A stretch of DNA of 59,375 bases from Betaproteobacteria bacterium (GCA_016208415.1 JACQYB010000036.1:1-59375), one strand, 5' to 3'; counted from the first letter of the stretch, positions 32,433 through 41,317 are shown. A program made the numbers and translations. Notes: a model not told the origin generated them from the letters alone.

Positions 32433-33710
32433 TCACTGCAGACTCACCCATTTCAACGGGTCGATGGCCTGACCCTGATATCTGATTTCAAAGTATAAAC
32501 CGGATTCCGGGTTGCCGCCGCTGTTGCCCACGGTGGCGATGGCATCGCCCGACCTGACCGCATCGCCCACGGATTTCAGCAGCGATTCATTGTTGCCATA
32601 GACGGAGAGGTAGCTGGCGCCGTGGTCGACGATGACGAGATTGCCGAATCCCCGCAGCCATTCCGCGAACACTACCCGCCCGGTGGCGATGGATTTCACC
32701 TCCGCGCCACTGGCGGCGCGGATGAACAAGCCCTTCCAGGTGGCGCCTCCCTCCGCCCGGGGCGTGCCGAAGCGGTTCACCAGTTCGCCCCGGATGGGCA
32801 GGCGCAGGTGTCCGCGCAGGTGCGCGAAGGCGCCGTTGCCCTGGCTGGCGTCGGGGGTGCGCTCGTTGCGCGGACCCGGCGCCTCGGGGCGCGACGGAGA
32901 TTCGTCCCGCTCCGACGGCCTAGGACGCGGCGCGGCCTTGGGGACGATGCGCGCCAGCCCCTCGATGATGCGCGCCAGGCGCTGTTCGTCGCGCTGCAGG
33001 CTGGCGATTTCCTTGCGCCGCGCCTGGATCTGGCCTGACACCTGGGCGAGCACCTCGCGCCGTTGCTCGTGCATGTCGACGAGCTTGGCCCGTTCGGCCA
33101 CGCGGCGCTTTTCCAGATCCGCGAGTTCGTGGGTCTTGTGCTGCACCTGCCCGGCAAGACGGCTCTTTTCCGCCAGGGAGTGGCGCAGGTCGTCGATGAG
33201 GGATGCGCGGGCGCGGGAGATGCTGCCCATGTAATGGGCGTCGCGCGCCACCTGGTTGGGGTCGTCGCCGCCCAGCAACTGGCGCAGGGTATCCGTCTGG
33301 CCGGCGCGATACTGGCGGGCGAGCATGCGCCCGAGGCGTTCCTGCTCGCCGCCGATGCGTGTCTCCAGGCGGCGGGTATGGGCTTCGAGCTGCGCCAGTT
33401 CCCCCTCGGCGCTGCGCTGGGCGGCGCCCAGTTCGCGCAGGGCGCGGTTGGCCCCGGAGATCGCGCGCTCGCTTTCGCGCAGCCGTTCCCGGGCGTCGTT
33501 GCGGGTCTCCTCCGCCTGGCTGACTTCCTTGCGCAGGGATTCGATGCGTTCCTTGAGATCCCGCATCTCGCCGCGCTTGGCCTGCTCCTCGGCCGACTTG
33601 CGCTCGTTGGCAGGGGGCGCGGCGGTGGCGCCGCCGGCCGCCGCCATCAGCATGGCGCACAGCGTCGCCGCGACGCTTAGCCGCAGTAGATCACGGACGC
33701 CGCTGGACAA
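32433..33710 (-). CDS. EnvC-like murein hydrolase activator (M23 domain)
   Basis: About 425 residues. The N-terminal two-thirds is a long coiled coil (for example EMRDLKERIESLRKEVSQAE), and the C-terminal about 125 residues form a LytM/M23 domain (LRLPIRGELVNRFGTPRAEG, then VVFAEWLRGFGNLVIVDHGA, SYLSVYGNNESLL). The metal ligands are degenerate: the first HxxxD-type motif is replaced, as in EnvC, so it probably activates amidases rather than cutting murein itself. The start is uncertain: a TTG at 33708-33710 gives a full signal peptide (VRDLLRLSVAATLCAMLMAA), while an ATG at 33653 is shorter. It lies between gpmA and ctpA, a conserved order. Confidence 0.88.
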   Translation of the reverse strand: MSSGVRDLLRLSVAATLCAMLMAAAGGATAAPPANERKSAEEQAKRGEMRDLKERIESLRKEVSQAEETRNDARERLRESERAISGANRALRELGAAQRSAEGELAQLEAHTRRLETRIGGEQERLGRMLARQYRAGQTDTLRQLLGGDDPNQVARDAHYMGSISRARASLIDDLRHSLAEKSRLAGQVQHKTHELADLEKRRVAERAKLVDMHEQRREVLAQVSGQIQARRKEIASLQRDEQRLARIIEGLARIVPKAAPRPRPSERDESPSRPEAPGPRNERTPDASQGNGAFAHLRGHLRLPIRGELVNRFGTPRAEGGATWKGLFIRAASGAEVKSIATGRVVFAEWLRGFGNLVIVDHGASYLSVYGNNESLLKSVGDAVRSGDAIATVGNSGGNPESGLYFEIRYQGQAIDPLKWVSLQ

Positions 33711-33732
33711 GGATGGCTTCGCCTGCGGGTAC

Positions 33733-33764
33733 GATGGCGGCGCAACGGGCAAGCGCGCGCCGCT
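33733..33764. repeat. GC hairpin repeat, copy C, overlapping the gpmA stop
   Basis: Third copy of the 32-base hairpin; its right end includes two bases of the gpmA stop codon (33763-33765). See copy A at 29489. Confidence 0.6.
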
Positions 33765-34512
33765 AGGCCTTTGCGCGGCCCTGGGCGGCGACCGCTTCCA
33801 TGGCAGCCCTGATTGCCTCCGGGTCGCCCAGGTAGTAGTGGCGCAGGGGCTTGAGATCGTCGTCGAGCTCGTAGACCAGCGGCTGCCCGGTGGGGACGTT
33901 GAGGCCGACGATGTCGGCATCGGACACGCCGTCCAGGTACTTGATCAGCGCCCGCAGGCTGTTGCCGTGGGCGGCAATGATCACGCTCCTGCCCGCCTGC
34001 ACCGTCGGGGCGATGGTGTCGAACCAGTAGGGCAGGAACCGGGCCACCGTGTCCTTGAGACACTCGGTGCGCGGAAGATCACCTGGCGCGAGGTCGGCAT
34101 AGCGCGGATCGGCCGCCGCCAGGCGCGGGTCGCCCGCCTCCAGGGCAGGCGGCGGGGTGTCGTAGGCGCGGCGCCACACCAGCACCTGCTGGTCGCCGAA
34201 CCTGGCCGCGGTCTGGGCCTTGTCCAGCCCCTGAAGGGCGCCGTAGTGGCGTTCGTTGAGGCGCCAGGAGTGGTGGACGGGGATCCACATCCGGTCCATC
34301 TCGTCGAGCACCGTCCACAGGGTGCGGATGGCGCGCTTGAGCACCGAGGTATAGGCCAGGTCGAAGGCGAAGCCCTCGGCCTTGAGCAATTCTGCGGCGG
34401 TGCGGGCTTCCGCCATGCCCTTTTCGGTGAGATCCACATCGGTCCATCCGGTGAACCGGTTTTCCTGGTTCCAGACGGATTCGCCGTGGCGCAGCAGAAC
34501 GATTTTCTTCAT
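33763..34512 (-). CDS. gpmA: 2,3-bisphosphoglycerate-dependent phosphoglycerate mutase
   Basis: A 249-residue glycolytic mutase interconverting 3- and 2-phosphoglycerate. The phosphohistidine motif is [20 protein letters not shown] at the N-terminus; others are [27 protein letters not shown] and the second His in [16 protein letters not shown]. Length is normal. The ATG at 34510-34512 begins the standard [10 protein letters not shown]. It is the first gene of a gpmA / EnvC / ctpA run and is divergent from the ArsR-type regulator. Confidence 0.96.
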   Translation of the reverse strand: MKKIVLLRHGESVWNQENRFTGWTDVDLTEKGMAEARTAAELLKAEGFAFDLAYTSVLKRAIRTLWTVLDEMDRMWIPVHHSWRLNERHYGALQGLDKAQTAARFGDQQVLVWRRAYDTPPPALEAGDPRLAAADPRYADLAPGDLPRTECLKDTVARFLPYWFDTIAPTVQAGRSVIIAAHGNSLRALIKYLDGVSDADIVGLNVPTGQPLVYELDDDLKPLRHYYLGDPEAIRAAMEAVAAQGRAKA

Positions 34513-34625
34513 GGTGGATGGGGGCTTGGCGAGAGAGAGTTGGGGGAGACCGGTGTGCGGCGGAGATGTGAACCATGTCCGCGCCCGGCAAAATGTGACG
34601 GATACGGCACCCATGCGGTAAAGTC

Positions 34626-34644
34626 GCTTATTTTATAATAAAGC
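34626..34644. promoter_or_regulatory. AT-rich palindrome with -10 box before the ArsR-type gene
   Basis: GCTTATTTTATAATAAAGC is a near-perfect palindrome containing TATAAT (34634-34639). It sits 28 bases before the regulator start. ArsR-family proteins of the BigR/SqrR group bind AT-rich palindromes over their own promoters, so autoregulation is plausible. Confidence 0.45.
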
Positions 34645-34671
34645 CGGCTACCTTTCCGAGAGCTTACGCCG

Positions 34672-34992
34672 GTGCTCACGACCTTGGATCTCATCGACAG
34701 GCAGGAACACATCGAAACCGCCGCGCGGGCGCTGAAGTCCATTTCCCATCCGCTGCGGCTCAAGATCCTCTGCGTGATCGGCGACCAGGAAGCGTGTGTG
34801 CAGGAAATCGTGGAGGCCGTCGGGACCTCGCAGAGCAACATCTCCCAGCACCTGGCGATCCTGCGGGACAAGGGCGTGTTGCTCACCCGCAAGGATGCCA
34901 ACCGGGTCTTCTACCGGGTGGGCGATGCCCGCACCCTGCAGCTCATCGCGCTGATGCGCGAGGTTTTTTGTGGCGTTCCCGCGCCACGTTGA
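34672..34992 (+). CDS. ArsR-family regulator, candidate persulfide sensor (BigR/SqrR-like)
   Basis: A 106-residue winged-helix regulator. The recognition helix is TSQSNISQHLAILRDKGV and the wing DANRVFYRVGD. Two cysteines, Cys42 (QEACVQEI) and Cys100 (REVFC), match the spacing of the redox pair that forms a polysulfide bridge in BigR, YgaV and SqrR; the metal-binding CxC of ArsR/SmtB types is absent. The start is a GTG at 34672 with no clear ribosome site. Downstream on the same strand are rhodanese and glutaredoxin genes, which fit sulfane-sulfur handling. Sensor identity is inference from the Cys positions and neighbours. Confidence 0.82.
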   Translation: MLTTLDLIDRQEHIETAARALKSISHPLRLKILCVIGDQEACVQEIVEAVGTSQSNISQHLAILRDKGVLLTRKDANRVFYRVGDARTLQLIALMREVFCGVPAPR

Positions 34993-35098
34993 GTGGCAGG
35001 GTCCGCGTTTCGACTGGCCGGCGTAGTATGCGTTTTGACCTGGCGGCGCAGTCCGCGTATCGACCCAGCCCCCTTTGCACCCATTCTCCGGAGGATCT

Positions 35099-35512
35099 GT
35101 GGAGTTCGTTCAGCAAAACCTGATGTGGATTGCCCTGGCGCTCATCAGCGGCGGGATGCTGGTCTGGCCGATGCTTCGTGGCGGCATGGGCGGGGCTTCG
35201 GTATCGCCGCTGCAGGCCACGCTCATGATCAACCGCGAGGACGCCATCGTCCTGGACGTGCGCGAATCCGAGGAATTCGCCCGCGGCCACGTGCCCAATT
35301 CGCGTCACTTCCCTGTGGGCCAGATCGACAAGCGCGTGTCGGAGTTGCAGAAGTTCAAGACCCGGCCGCTGATCGTGGTGTGCCATTCCGGCAACCGCTC
35401 CGGCGCGGCCTGCGGCGCGCTGCGCAAGCACGGCTTCGAGAAGGTGTTCAACCTTGCCGGTGGCATGGGAGCCTGGGAACAGGCCGGCCAGCCGGTCACC
35501 CGGAAGTCCTGA
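35099..35512 (+). CDS. Membrane-anchored rhodanese-like sulfurtransferase
   Basis: A 137-residue single-domain rhodanese with an N-terminal membrane helix (LMWIALALISGGMLVWPML). The active-site loop VCHSGNRSGAACGAL carries the catalytic Cys, and INREDAIVLDVRESEEFARG the conserved DVRE. The start is a GTG at 35099 with GGAGGA five bases upstream; a longer frame has no such site. It transfers sulfane sulfur, probably at the membrane. It follows the ArsR-type regulator by 106 bp and precedes grxC by two bases. Confidence 0.9.
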   Translation: MEFVQQNLMWIALALISGGMLVWPMLRGGMGGASVSPLQATLMINREDAIVLDVRESEEFARGHVPNSRHFPVGQIDKRVSELQKFKTRPLIVVCHSGNRSGAACGALRKHGFEKVFNLAGGMGAWEQAGQPVTRKS

Positions 35513-35514
35513 AC

Positions 35515-35784
35515 GTGCCCCGGGTTACCATGTACACGACCGCCGTATGTCCCTATTGCATCCGCGCCGAGCAGTTGCTGACGCACAAGGGAGTGGGCGG
35601 GATCGACAAGATCCGCGTGGACCTGCATCCCGAACGGCGCGTGGAGATGATGGAGCGTACCGGCCGGCGCACGGTCCCCCAGATCTACATCGACGATTTC
35701 CACGTCGGCGGCTTCGATGACCTGGCGGCCCTGGACCGCGCCGGCAAGCTGGATCCCCTGCTGCAGGGAGCCGAGCACCCGTGA
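35515..35784 (+). CDS. grxC: Glutaredoxin 3
   Basis: An 89-residue glutaredoxin with the dithiol site CPYC ([15 protein letters not shown]) and the glutathione-binding [18 protein letters not shown]. It reduces disulfides and protein-glutathione mixed disulfides. The start is a GTG at 35515; an in-frame ATG at 35530 is a shorter option. It sits in the common order rhodanese-grxC-secB-gpsA, and its stop codon lies inside a small hairpin. Confidence 0.94.
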   Translation: MPRVTMYTTAVCPYCIRAEQLLTHKGVGGIDKIRVDLHPERRVEMMERTGRRTVPQIYIDDFHVGGFDDLAALDRAGKLDPLLQGAEHP

Positions 35785-35791
35785 AGGGTGC
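35775..35791. repeat. Hairpin over the grxC stop codon
   Basis: GCACCCGTGAAGGGTGC is a perfect hairpin that includes the grxC TGA. The inverse sequence occurs at 30350-30366. Confidence 0.4.
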
Positions 35792-35866
35792 GAGGCGACC
35801 GAGCGGCTTGTCTTTGCTGACCGAGACTCCCCCTTTATCAACCAACCGCAAACGGGCACCCCTTTC

Positions 35867-36325
35867 ATGAGCGAGAACACCCAACCCGTCTTCACCATCG
35901 AGAAGGTCTACGTCAAGGACCTGTCCCTCGAGATCCCCCACGCGCCGCAGATCTTCCTGGAACGCGAGCAGCCCGAAGTGGGCGTGCAACTGCACACCGA
36001 GGGCGGGGCGCTGGACGAGGGCTTCTTCGAAGTCGGCGTCACCGTCACCGTCACCGCCAAGCTGGGCGAGCGCACCATGTTCCTGGTGGAGGCCAACCAG
36101 GCCGGCATCTTCCAGATCCGCAACATCCCGCAGGAGGACGTCGAAGGGGTGCTGGCCGTGGCCTGCCCCAACATCCTGTTCCCCTACGCCCGCGAGACCA
36201 TCTCCAGCGTCGTCAGCCGCGCCGGTTTCCCGCCGGTGATGCTGGCGCCGGTGAATTTCGAGGTGCTCTACCAGCAGCGCCTGCAGCAGCAGGCCGGCGA
36301 GCGCGGCGAACTGCCCATCCAGTAA
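35867..36325 (+). CDS. secB: Protein-export chaperone SecB
   Basis: A 152-residue SecB. It binds unfolded preproteins as a tetramer and delivers them to SecA. Conserved segments are [20 protein letters not shown], the [20 protein letters not shown] strand pair, and [20 protein letters not shown] with [18 protein letters not shown]. The length and the ATG at 35867 are standard. It lies downstream of grxC and upstream of the SH3 protein and gpsA. Confidence 0.97.
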   Translation: MSENTQPVFTIEKVYVKDLSLEIPHAPQIFLEREQPEVGVQLHTEGGALDEGFFEVGVTVTVTAKLGERTMFLVEANQAGIFQIRNIPQEDVEGVLAVACPNILFPYARETISSVVSRAGFPPVMLAPVNFEVLYQQRLQQQAGERGELPIQ

Positions 36326-36340
36326 GGGGAGCCCCAGGCC

Positions 36341-36787
36341 ATGCTGCGTGCCACGTTGCGCTTCGCCGTGCTGGTTTGGGCCGTGCTGGGCGCGGCCGGC
36401 ACGGCCCGGGCGCTGGAATACCTTTCCGTCGCGGAGGCGGCGGTCGGCTACGACACGCCCTCCCGCCAGGGGCGCCCGCTGTGGATCGTGCTGCCCCAGA
36501 CCCCGGTGGAGATGATCGTGAGCACGGCCGGCTGGTCCAAGGTGCGGGATTCCGAAGGCAGCATCTTCTGGCTTGAGCAGCAGCGGCTGGTGCCCAGGCG
36601 CACCGTGATCGTCAATGGCCGTGCCGAAGTGCGCCAGCGGCCCGAGGCCGCTGCGCCCGTTGTGTTCGAGGCGGACAACCGGGTGATCCTGGAACTGCTC
36701 GAACCCGCGCCACCGGGCTGGGCCAAGGTGCGTCACCGCGACGGCCAGACGGGTTTCGTGCGCGTCGTGCAGGTTTGGGGAACCTAG
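36341..36787 (+). CDS. Secreted SH3-domain protein
   Basis: A 148-residue protein with a signal peptide (MLRATLRFAVLVWAVLGAAG then TARA) and two bacterial SH3-like repeats, the second clearest: RTVIVNGRAEVRQRPEAAAP followed by PGWAKVRHRDGQTGFVRVVQ. Such domains often bind peptidoglycan peptides, so a periplasmic wall role is likely; the exact function is unknown. It sits 15 bases after secB and is probably in the same transcript. The stop codon overlaps a GC hairpin repeat. Confidence 0.85.
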   Translation: MLRATLRFAVLVWAVLGAAGTARALEYLSVAEAAVGYDTPSRQGRPLWIVLPQTPVEMIVSTAGWSKVRDSEGSIFWLEQQRLVPRRTVIVNGRAEVRQRPEAAAPVVFEADNRVILELLEPAPPGWAKVRHRDGQTGFVRVVQVWGT

Positions 36788-36814
36788 CGGCGCGCGCCTG
36801 TACCATGCGCCGCC
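36786..36814. repeat. GC hairpin repeat, copy D (inverted)
   Basis: AGCGGCGCGCGCC at 36786 and GCGCCGCC ending at 36814 match copies A to C in reverse orientation. It overlaps the last two bases of the preceding stop codon. See copy A at 29489. Confidence 0.5.
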
Positions 36815-36845
36815 GTTGTTTGCTCGCTCCGCTCGCCGGGTGACC

Positions 36846-37829
36846 ATGCGCATCGCCATCCTCGGAGCCGGCGCTTGGGGCACGGCGCTGGCCGCCTCCC
36901 TCGGGCAGCATCACCCCCTGCGCCTCTGGGCGCGAAATGCGCGTCAGGCGCGGGAGATCCAGGAAACCCGCGAGAACCGCCGCTACCTTCCCGGCCATCA
37001 TCTTCCCCCGAGCGTGCAGGTCGATCCGGACCTGCACGCCGCGGTGGCGCAGGCCGACCTCGTCCTCGCCGCCGTGCCCCTGGCCGCGCTGCGCACCACC
37101 ATGGCGGGGCTGCACGCGACGGGGTGTCGCGCGCCGCTGCTGTGGGCGTGCAAGGGTTTCGAGCCGGAGACCGGCCGGCTTGCGCATCGCGTCGTGGCCG
37201 AAGAACTGGGTGAGGACCTTCCCTGCGGCGCGCTGACCGGCCCCAGCTTCGCCGAGGAAGTGGCCCGCGGCCTGCCCACCGCCGTCACGCTTGCGGCCCG
37301 CGATCTCGCCTTCGCCACCGCCACGGTGCGGGCGCTGAACACGCCCAGGCTGCGCCTTTACGCCAGTGACGACCTGGTGGCCGCGGAGGTGGGCGGCGCG
37401 GTCAAGAACGTCATGGCCATCGCCGCCGGCGTGGCCGACGGCCTGGGCTTCGGGCTCAACGCCCGCGCCGCCCTGGTGACCCGCGGCCTGGCCGAGATCG
37501 CCCGCCTCGGTGCCGCCCTGGGTGCGCGGCGCGAATCCTTCATGGGCCTGGCCGGCCTGGGGGATCTGGTGCTCACCTGCACCGGCGACCTCTCCCGCAA
37601 CCGCCGCGTCGGCCTGGCCCTGGCCGAAGGGCGTCCCCTGGACGACATCCTCGCGGGCCTGGGCCACACCGCCGAAGGCGTGGGCAGCGCCCGCGAAGCC
37701 GCCCGCCTGGCCGGCGAGCTGGGGGTGGACATGCCCATCACGCGCACCGTGTGCGGCATCCTCTTCGAGGGGCTGCCGCCCCAGCAGGGGGTGGAGCAGT
37801 TGCTGGCGCGCGATCCCAAGCAGGAATAG
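36846..37829 (+). CDS. gpsA: Glycerol-3-phosphate dehydrogenase [NAD(P)+]
   Basis: A 327-residue GpsA that makes glycerol 3-phosphate for phospholipids. It has the N-terminal Rossmann motif IAILGAGAWGTALAASLGQ, the substrate region LTGPSFAEEVARGLPTAVTL, and the catalytic Lys in GGAVKNVMAIAAGVADGLGF. The ATG at 36846 starts the normal N-terminus; a frame from 36816 adds ten unconserved residues. It closes the rhodanese-grxC-secB-SH3-gpsA run. Confidence 0.96.
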   Translation: MRIAILGAGAWGTALAASLGQHHPLRLWARNARQAREIQETRENRRYLPGHHLPPSVQVDPDLHAAVAQADLVLAAVPLAALRTTMAGLHATGCRAPLLWACKGFEPETGRLAHRVVAEELGEDLPCGALTGPSFAEEVARGLPTAVTLAARDLAFATATVRALNTPRLRLYASDDLVAAEVGGAVKNVMAIAAGVADGLGFGLNARAALVTRGLAEIARLGAALGARRESFMGLAGLGDLVLTCTGDLSRNRRVGLALAEGRPLDDILAGLGHTAEGVGSAREAARLAGELGVDMPITRTVCGILFEGLPPQQGVEQLLARDPKQE

Positions 37830-37838
37830 GCGCGCCGG

Positions 37839-38189
37839 CTACAGCAGTTCCAGCACCCGCTCCGGCGGCCGTCCCACCACCGCCCGCTCGCCCACCACGA
37901 CGATGGGCCGTTCGATGAGGATGGGGTTGGCCGCCAGCACGTCGAGCCATTCCTCGTCGCCGAGCGCGCGGTCCTTGAACCGCGTCTTGTACAGTTCCTC
38001 GCCCTTGCGCACGATGTCCTCGGGGCGGGCGCCCAGCTTGCGCAGCAGCTCGCGCAGTTCCTCGCGGCTGGGCGGGGTCTTCAGATATTCCACCACCCGG
38101 GCATGCACACCCTGTGCTTCGAGCAGGGCCAGCGCGCCGCGCGACTTGGAGCAGCGCGGGTTGTGGAAGATGGAAACGGTCTCGCTCAT
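37839..38189 (-). CDS. arsC: ArsC/Spx-family protein (glutaredoxin-dependent arsenate reductase)
   Basis: A 116-residue thioredoxin-fold protein. The catalytic Cys13 lies in IFHNPRCSKSRGALALLE, as in E. coli ArsC, and the C-terminal LIERPIVVVGERAVVGRPPE is conserved with the family's substrate Arg residues. GAGGTG precedes the ATG. No arsR/arsB genes adjoin it, so it may be a chromosomal YfgD-type homologue rather than a resistance gene. It converges with gpsA and precedes nothing else on its strand before that gene. Confidence 0.88.
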   Translation of the reverse strand: MSETVSIFHNPRCSKSRGALALLEAQGVHARVVEYLKTPPSREELRELLRKLGARPEDIVRKGEELYKTRFKDRALGDEEWLDVLAANPILIERPIVVVGERAVVGRPPERVLELL

Positions 38190-38215
38190 GGGGGCACCTC
38201 TTTCTTCTGCCGGGA

Positions 38216-38713
38216 TCAGGTTTGCGGCGCGCATGGTGTGCCATGCGCCGCCACGGCGCCGGCAAAGCCCAGTTGCCGCCACGCCTCGAACACCACCACC
38301 GCCACCGAGTTGCCCAGGTTGAGGCTGCGGTTGTTGGGCACCATGGGGAGGCGCAGCCGTCGCTCGGGGGCGAAGCCCTCCACCACCTCCGCCGGCAGTC
38401 CCCGGGTTTCGGGGCCGAAGACGAAGGCGTCGCCGGCCGCGTAGTCCGGCTGATCGTGCCGCCGGCCGCCATGGGTGGTGAGCGCGAACAGCCGCCGGCC
38501 CGCCAGGGCGGCGAGGCAGGCCGCCCAGTCCTCGTGCACCGTGACGCGGGTGAGGTCGTGGTAGTCCAGCCCGGCGCGGACCAGCTTGCGGTCGTCGATG
38601 CGGAAGCCCAGGGGCTTCACCAGGTGAAGCCGGGCGCCGGTGTTGGCGCACAGCCGGATGACGTTGCCGGTATTGGGCGCGATCTCGGGCTGGTAGAGCA
38701 CCACGTCGAACAT
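38216..38713 (-). CDS. trmL: tRNA (cytidine(34)-2'-O)-methyltransferase
   Basis: A 165-residue SPOUT methyltransferase that methylates the wobble nucleotide of two leucine tRNAs. Family features are [20 protein letters not shown] at the N-terminus, the SAM-binding knot in [16 protein letters not shown] and [20 protein letters not shown] at the C-terminus. Length is close to that of E. coli TrmL. It lies 12 bases after the ABC exporter gene and 26 bases before arsC on the same strand. Confidence 0.95.
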   Translation of the reverse strand: MFDVVLYQPEIAPNTGNVIRLCANTGARLHLVKPLGFRIDDRKLVRAGLDYHDLTRVTVHEDWAACLAALAGRRLFALTTHGGRRHDQPDYAAGDAFVFGPETRGLPAEVVEGFAPERRLRLPMVPNNRSLNLGNSVAVVVFEAWRQLGFAGAVAAHGTPCAPQT

Positions 38714-38725
38714 GGGGCGCCTGGC

Positions 38726-40582
38726 CTAAGCGTGGGCGTAGAGCTTGTGGTACAGCCCGCCGCGCTCCATAAGGCTGGTGTGGTCGCCTTCCTCCACCAC
38801 GCGGCCGTTTTCGAACACCAGGATGCGGTCGGCCTGGCGCACCGCCGACAGGCGGTGGGCGATGATCAGCGTGGTGCGTCCGGCCAGAAACTGCGCCATG
38901 GCCTGGTGCAGGTGGCGCTCGGTGTCGGCATCCAGGGCCGAGGTGGCTTCGTCCAGGATCACCACCCGCGGGCGTCCCACGACCATGCGGGCGATGGCCA
39001 GGCGCTGGCGCTGGCCGCCCGAGAGGCGCACGCCGTTCTTGCCCACCACGCTGTCCAGCCCGCCCGGCAGATCGGCGATGAACTCCCGCAACTGGGCGAT
39101 CTCCAGCGCCTGCCAGAGTTCGGCATCGGAGCAGTCGCGGCCCAGGGTCAGGTTGTCGCGCACGCTGGCGTTGAACAGCACGGGATGCTGCAGCACCACG
39201 CCCACGTGGTCGCGCACCGTCGGCCAGCCGATGTCGCCCACGTCTGCCCCGCCGTAGCGGATGGCCCCGGAGCGCAACGGGTAGAGCCCCAGCAACGCCT
39301 GCACCAGGGTGGACTTGCCGCCCCCCGAAGCCCCCACCAGCGCCACCTTCTCCCCCGGGGCGATGACGAGGCTGACGTCGTCCAGTACCGTTTCCCCCTC
39401 GCCGTAGGCGAAGCTGGCCGCATCCAGTTCCACTCCCACCGTGGCCTTGCCGGCGAAGGGATCGAGGCGCGCCTCGCCCTCCTCGGCCGGCTTCAGCGCC
39501 AGCAGGCCGTTGATGCGCGCCAGCGCGGCGTTGGCGGCATAGCCCGCGTACTGGATGTTGAGGATCTCCTGCACCGGCGCCATCATGAACCACAGGTAGC
39601 CATACACCGCCAGCATCTCGCCGATGGTGAGTCCCGAGTACAGCACCATGAACATCGCCAGCGCGCGGAAGGCGTCGAAGCCGGCCAGGAAGACGAAGAA
39701 CGACACCCGGTTCATGGCGTCGGACTTCCATGCGTAGGCGGCGGCGTGCACGCGGATGTGGGCGGCGCGGTCGGTAACCCGCGCCAGGTAGTGGCGCTCC
39801 CGGTTCATGGCGCGGATCTGGTTGAGCGCGTCCAGGGTCTCGGTGAGCGCCTCCTGGAACACCTCGAAGGCCTGATTCTCGCGCTTCTTCAGCTCCTTGA
39901 CCTTCTTGCCCAGCGTCGTGGACAGGGTGATGACCAGCGGATTGAGCAGCAGGATGAACAGCGCCAGTTGCCAGTTCATCCACACCAGCACCGCCGCCAC
40001 CCCCACCAGCGACAGCACTGCCACCAAAAAGCCGGAAATCGACGCCCCGAGGAAGCTGTCCACCGCGTTCAGGTCGGTGACGAAATGGGAACCCACCCGC
40101 CCCGAGCCCAGGGTTTCGTACTCCGACAGGGCGATGTGCGACAGCCGCTGCAGCATGCGGGCGCGGATGCGGAACACCACCTCCTTCGACACCAGCGAGA
40201 AGGTCCGCGCCTGCCACACGTTGAGCAGGATGGAGATCACCCGCAGCCCCAGGGTGAGCGCCAGCGCCAGCAGGATGAACAGCGTCGGCCCCTGCCAGGC
40301 GGCGGGGAACAGCGGCCCAAAGAAGCCGATGAAGGCGCCGGGCTTGGCGAGCAACACCTCATCCACCAGCACCGGCAGGAACAGTGGCACCGGCACCGCG
40401 CACAGCACCGCCAGGATGGCGATGAGGTTGCCCCGAATCAGGGCACGGCGGTGCCCGCCCAGTTCGCGGCGGATGGATGGCCAGGTGATGGCCGCCTCGG
40501 GGATGGCTGGGTCGTCCGGAGCCAGGGCGCAGGCAGCAGCGGCAGCCGCGTCGTCCGGGGAAGCAATCACGGGCGCGGACAC
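38726..40582 (-). CDS. ABC exporter with fused membrane and ATPase domains
   Basis: A 618-residue half-transporter of the MsbA/type I exporter fold. Six membrane segments lie in about 45-335 (first RGNLIAILAVLCAVPVPLFL). The ATPase has Walker A VGASGGGKSTLVQALL, signature RLSGGQRQRLAIARM, Walker B VVILDEATSALD and the H-loop LIIAHRLSAV. The start is a GTG at 40580-40582. Substrate cannot be told; the N-terminal Ala/Asp-rich tail is unusual. It is six bases downstream of comF and may be translated from the same message. Confidence 0.92.
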   Translation of the reverse strand: MSAPVIASPDDAAAAAACALAPDDPAIPEAAITWPSIRRELGGHRRALIRGNLIAILAVLCAVPVPLFLPVLVDEVLLAKPGAFIGFFGPLFPAAWQGPTLFILLALALTLGLRVISILLNVWQARTFSLVSKEVVFRIRARMLQRLSHIALSEYETLGSGRVGSHFVTDLNAVDSFLGASISGFLVAVLSLVGVAAVLVWMNWQLALFILLLNPLVITLSTTLGKKVKELKKRENQAFEVFQEALTETLDALNQIRAMNRERHYLARVTDRAAHIRVHAAAYAWKSDAMNRVSFFVFLAGFDAFRALAMFMVLYSGLTIGEMLAVYGYLWFMMAPVQEILNIQYAGYAANAALARINGLLALKPAEEGEARLDPFAGKATVGVELDAASFAYGEGETVLDDVSLVIAPGEKVALVGASGGGKSTLVQALLGLYPLRSGAIRYGGADVGDIGWPTVRDHVGVVLQHPVLFNASVRDNLTLGRDCSDAELWQALEIAQLREFIADLPGGLDSVVGKNGVRLSGGQRQRLAIARMVVGRPRVVILDEATSALDADTERHLHQAMAQFLAGRTTLIIAHRLSAVRQADRILVFENGRVVEEGDHTSLMERGGLYHKLYAHA

Positions 40583-40588
40583 GTTGCG

Positions 40589-41317
40589 CTACGCCTCGGC
40601 ATGGGGCAGCGCCCGCGCCGCCACGCAGCAGCTCACGGCTGCGGCGCCACGCGCGCGCAGCGCCTGGGCGCAGGCGTCAAGGGTGGCGCCGCTGGTCATC
40701 ACGTCATCCACCAACAGCACCCGGCGCCCCGTCAGGTCCGCCGTGGCGCGCAGGGCGCCGCGCAGGTTGCGGTGGCGCTCCTCCAGCGGCAGGCTGGCCT
40801 GGGGCGGCGCCAGCCGGTCCTTCACCAGCGCTTCCACGGCCAGCGGCAGCCGCCATGCCCGGGCGAGGCGCCGCGCCAGCTCCGCCGACTGGTTGAAGCC
40901 GCGCCGCGCCAGCCGCTGCGGGTGGATGGGCACGGGCACCACCAGGTCCGCCGCCGGCGGCACCAGGCGGCGCACCATGGCCTCGGCGAACCAGGCGGCC
41001 AGAGCCGGGCGCTGGCCATACTTGAAGACCTGGATCAACTGGTCCAGAGGAAAGGCGTAGCGCCACACCGCCTGCGCGGCATCGAACGCCGGCGGCTCCC
41101 GCAGGCAGGCGCCGCAGGCGGTGCCGCCGGGCGAGGGCAGGGCGCACACCGGGCACGGCGGGCCGGACAGTCGCGGCAGTTCGGCGGCGCACTGCGCGCA
41201 CAGCAGCGAGCCGGCGTGCGGCGCGGCACACAGCAGGCAGTCCTGGGGCAGGAGAGCGTCGAGCGCGGATCGGGCGCGACGGGCGGTGGCGGGGAGGTGG
41301 CGTAAAATGTGCGGCAT
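40589..41317 (-). CDS. comF: ComF family protein (phosphoribosyltransferase-like)
   Basis: A 242-residue ComF-type protein with an N-terminal cysteine cluster (CLLC, CAQC, CPVC, CGAC), likely a zinc-binding module, and a phosphoribosyltransferase domain with VVPVPIHPQRLARRGFNQSA and RRVLLVDDVMTSGATLDACA. Homologues act in DNA uptake, though many have no proven role. It is divergent from bioB across 85 bp, as is common in betaproteobacteria where comF, bioB and bioC cluster. Confidence 0.92.
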   Translation of the reverse strand: MPHILRHLPATARRARSALDALLPQDCLLCAAPHAGSLLCAQCAAELPRLSGPPCPVCALPSPGGTACGACLREPPAFDAAQAVWRYAFPLDQLIQVFKYGQRPALAAWFAEAMVRRLVPPAADLVVPVPIHPQRLARRGFNQSAELARRLARAWRLPLAVEALVKDRLAPPQASLPLEERHRNLRGALRATADLTGRRVLLVDDVMTSGATLDACAQALRARGAAAVSCCVAARALPHAEA

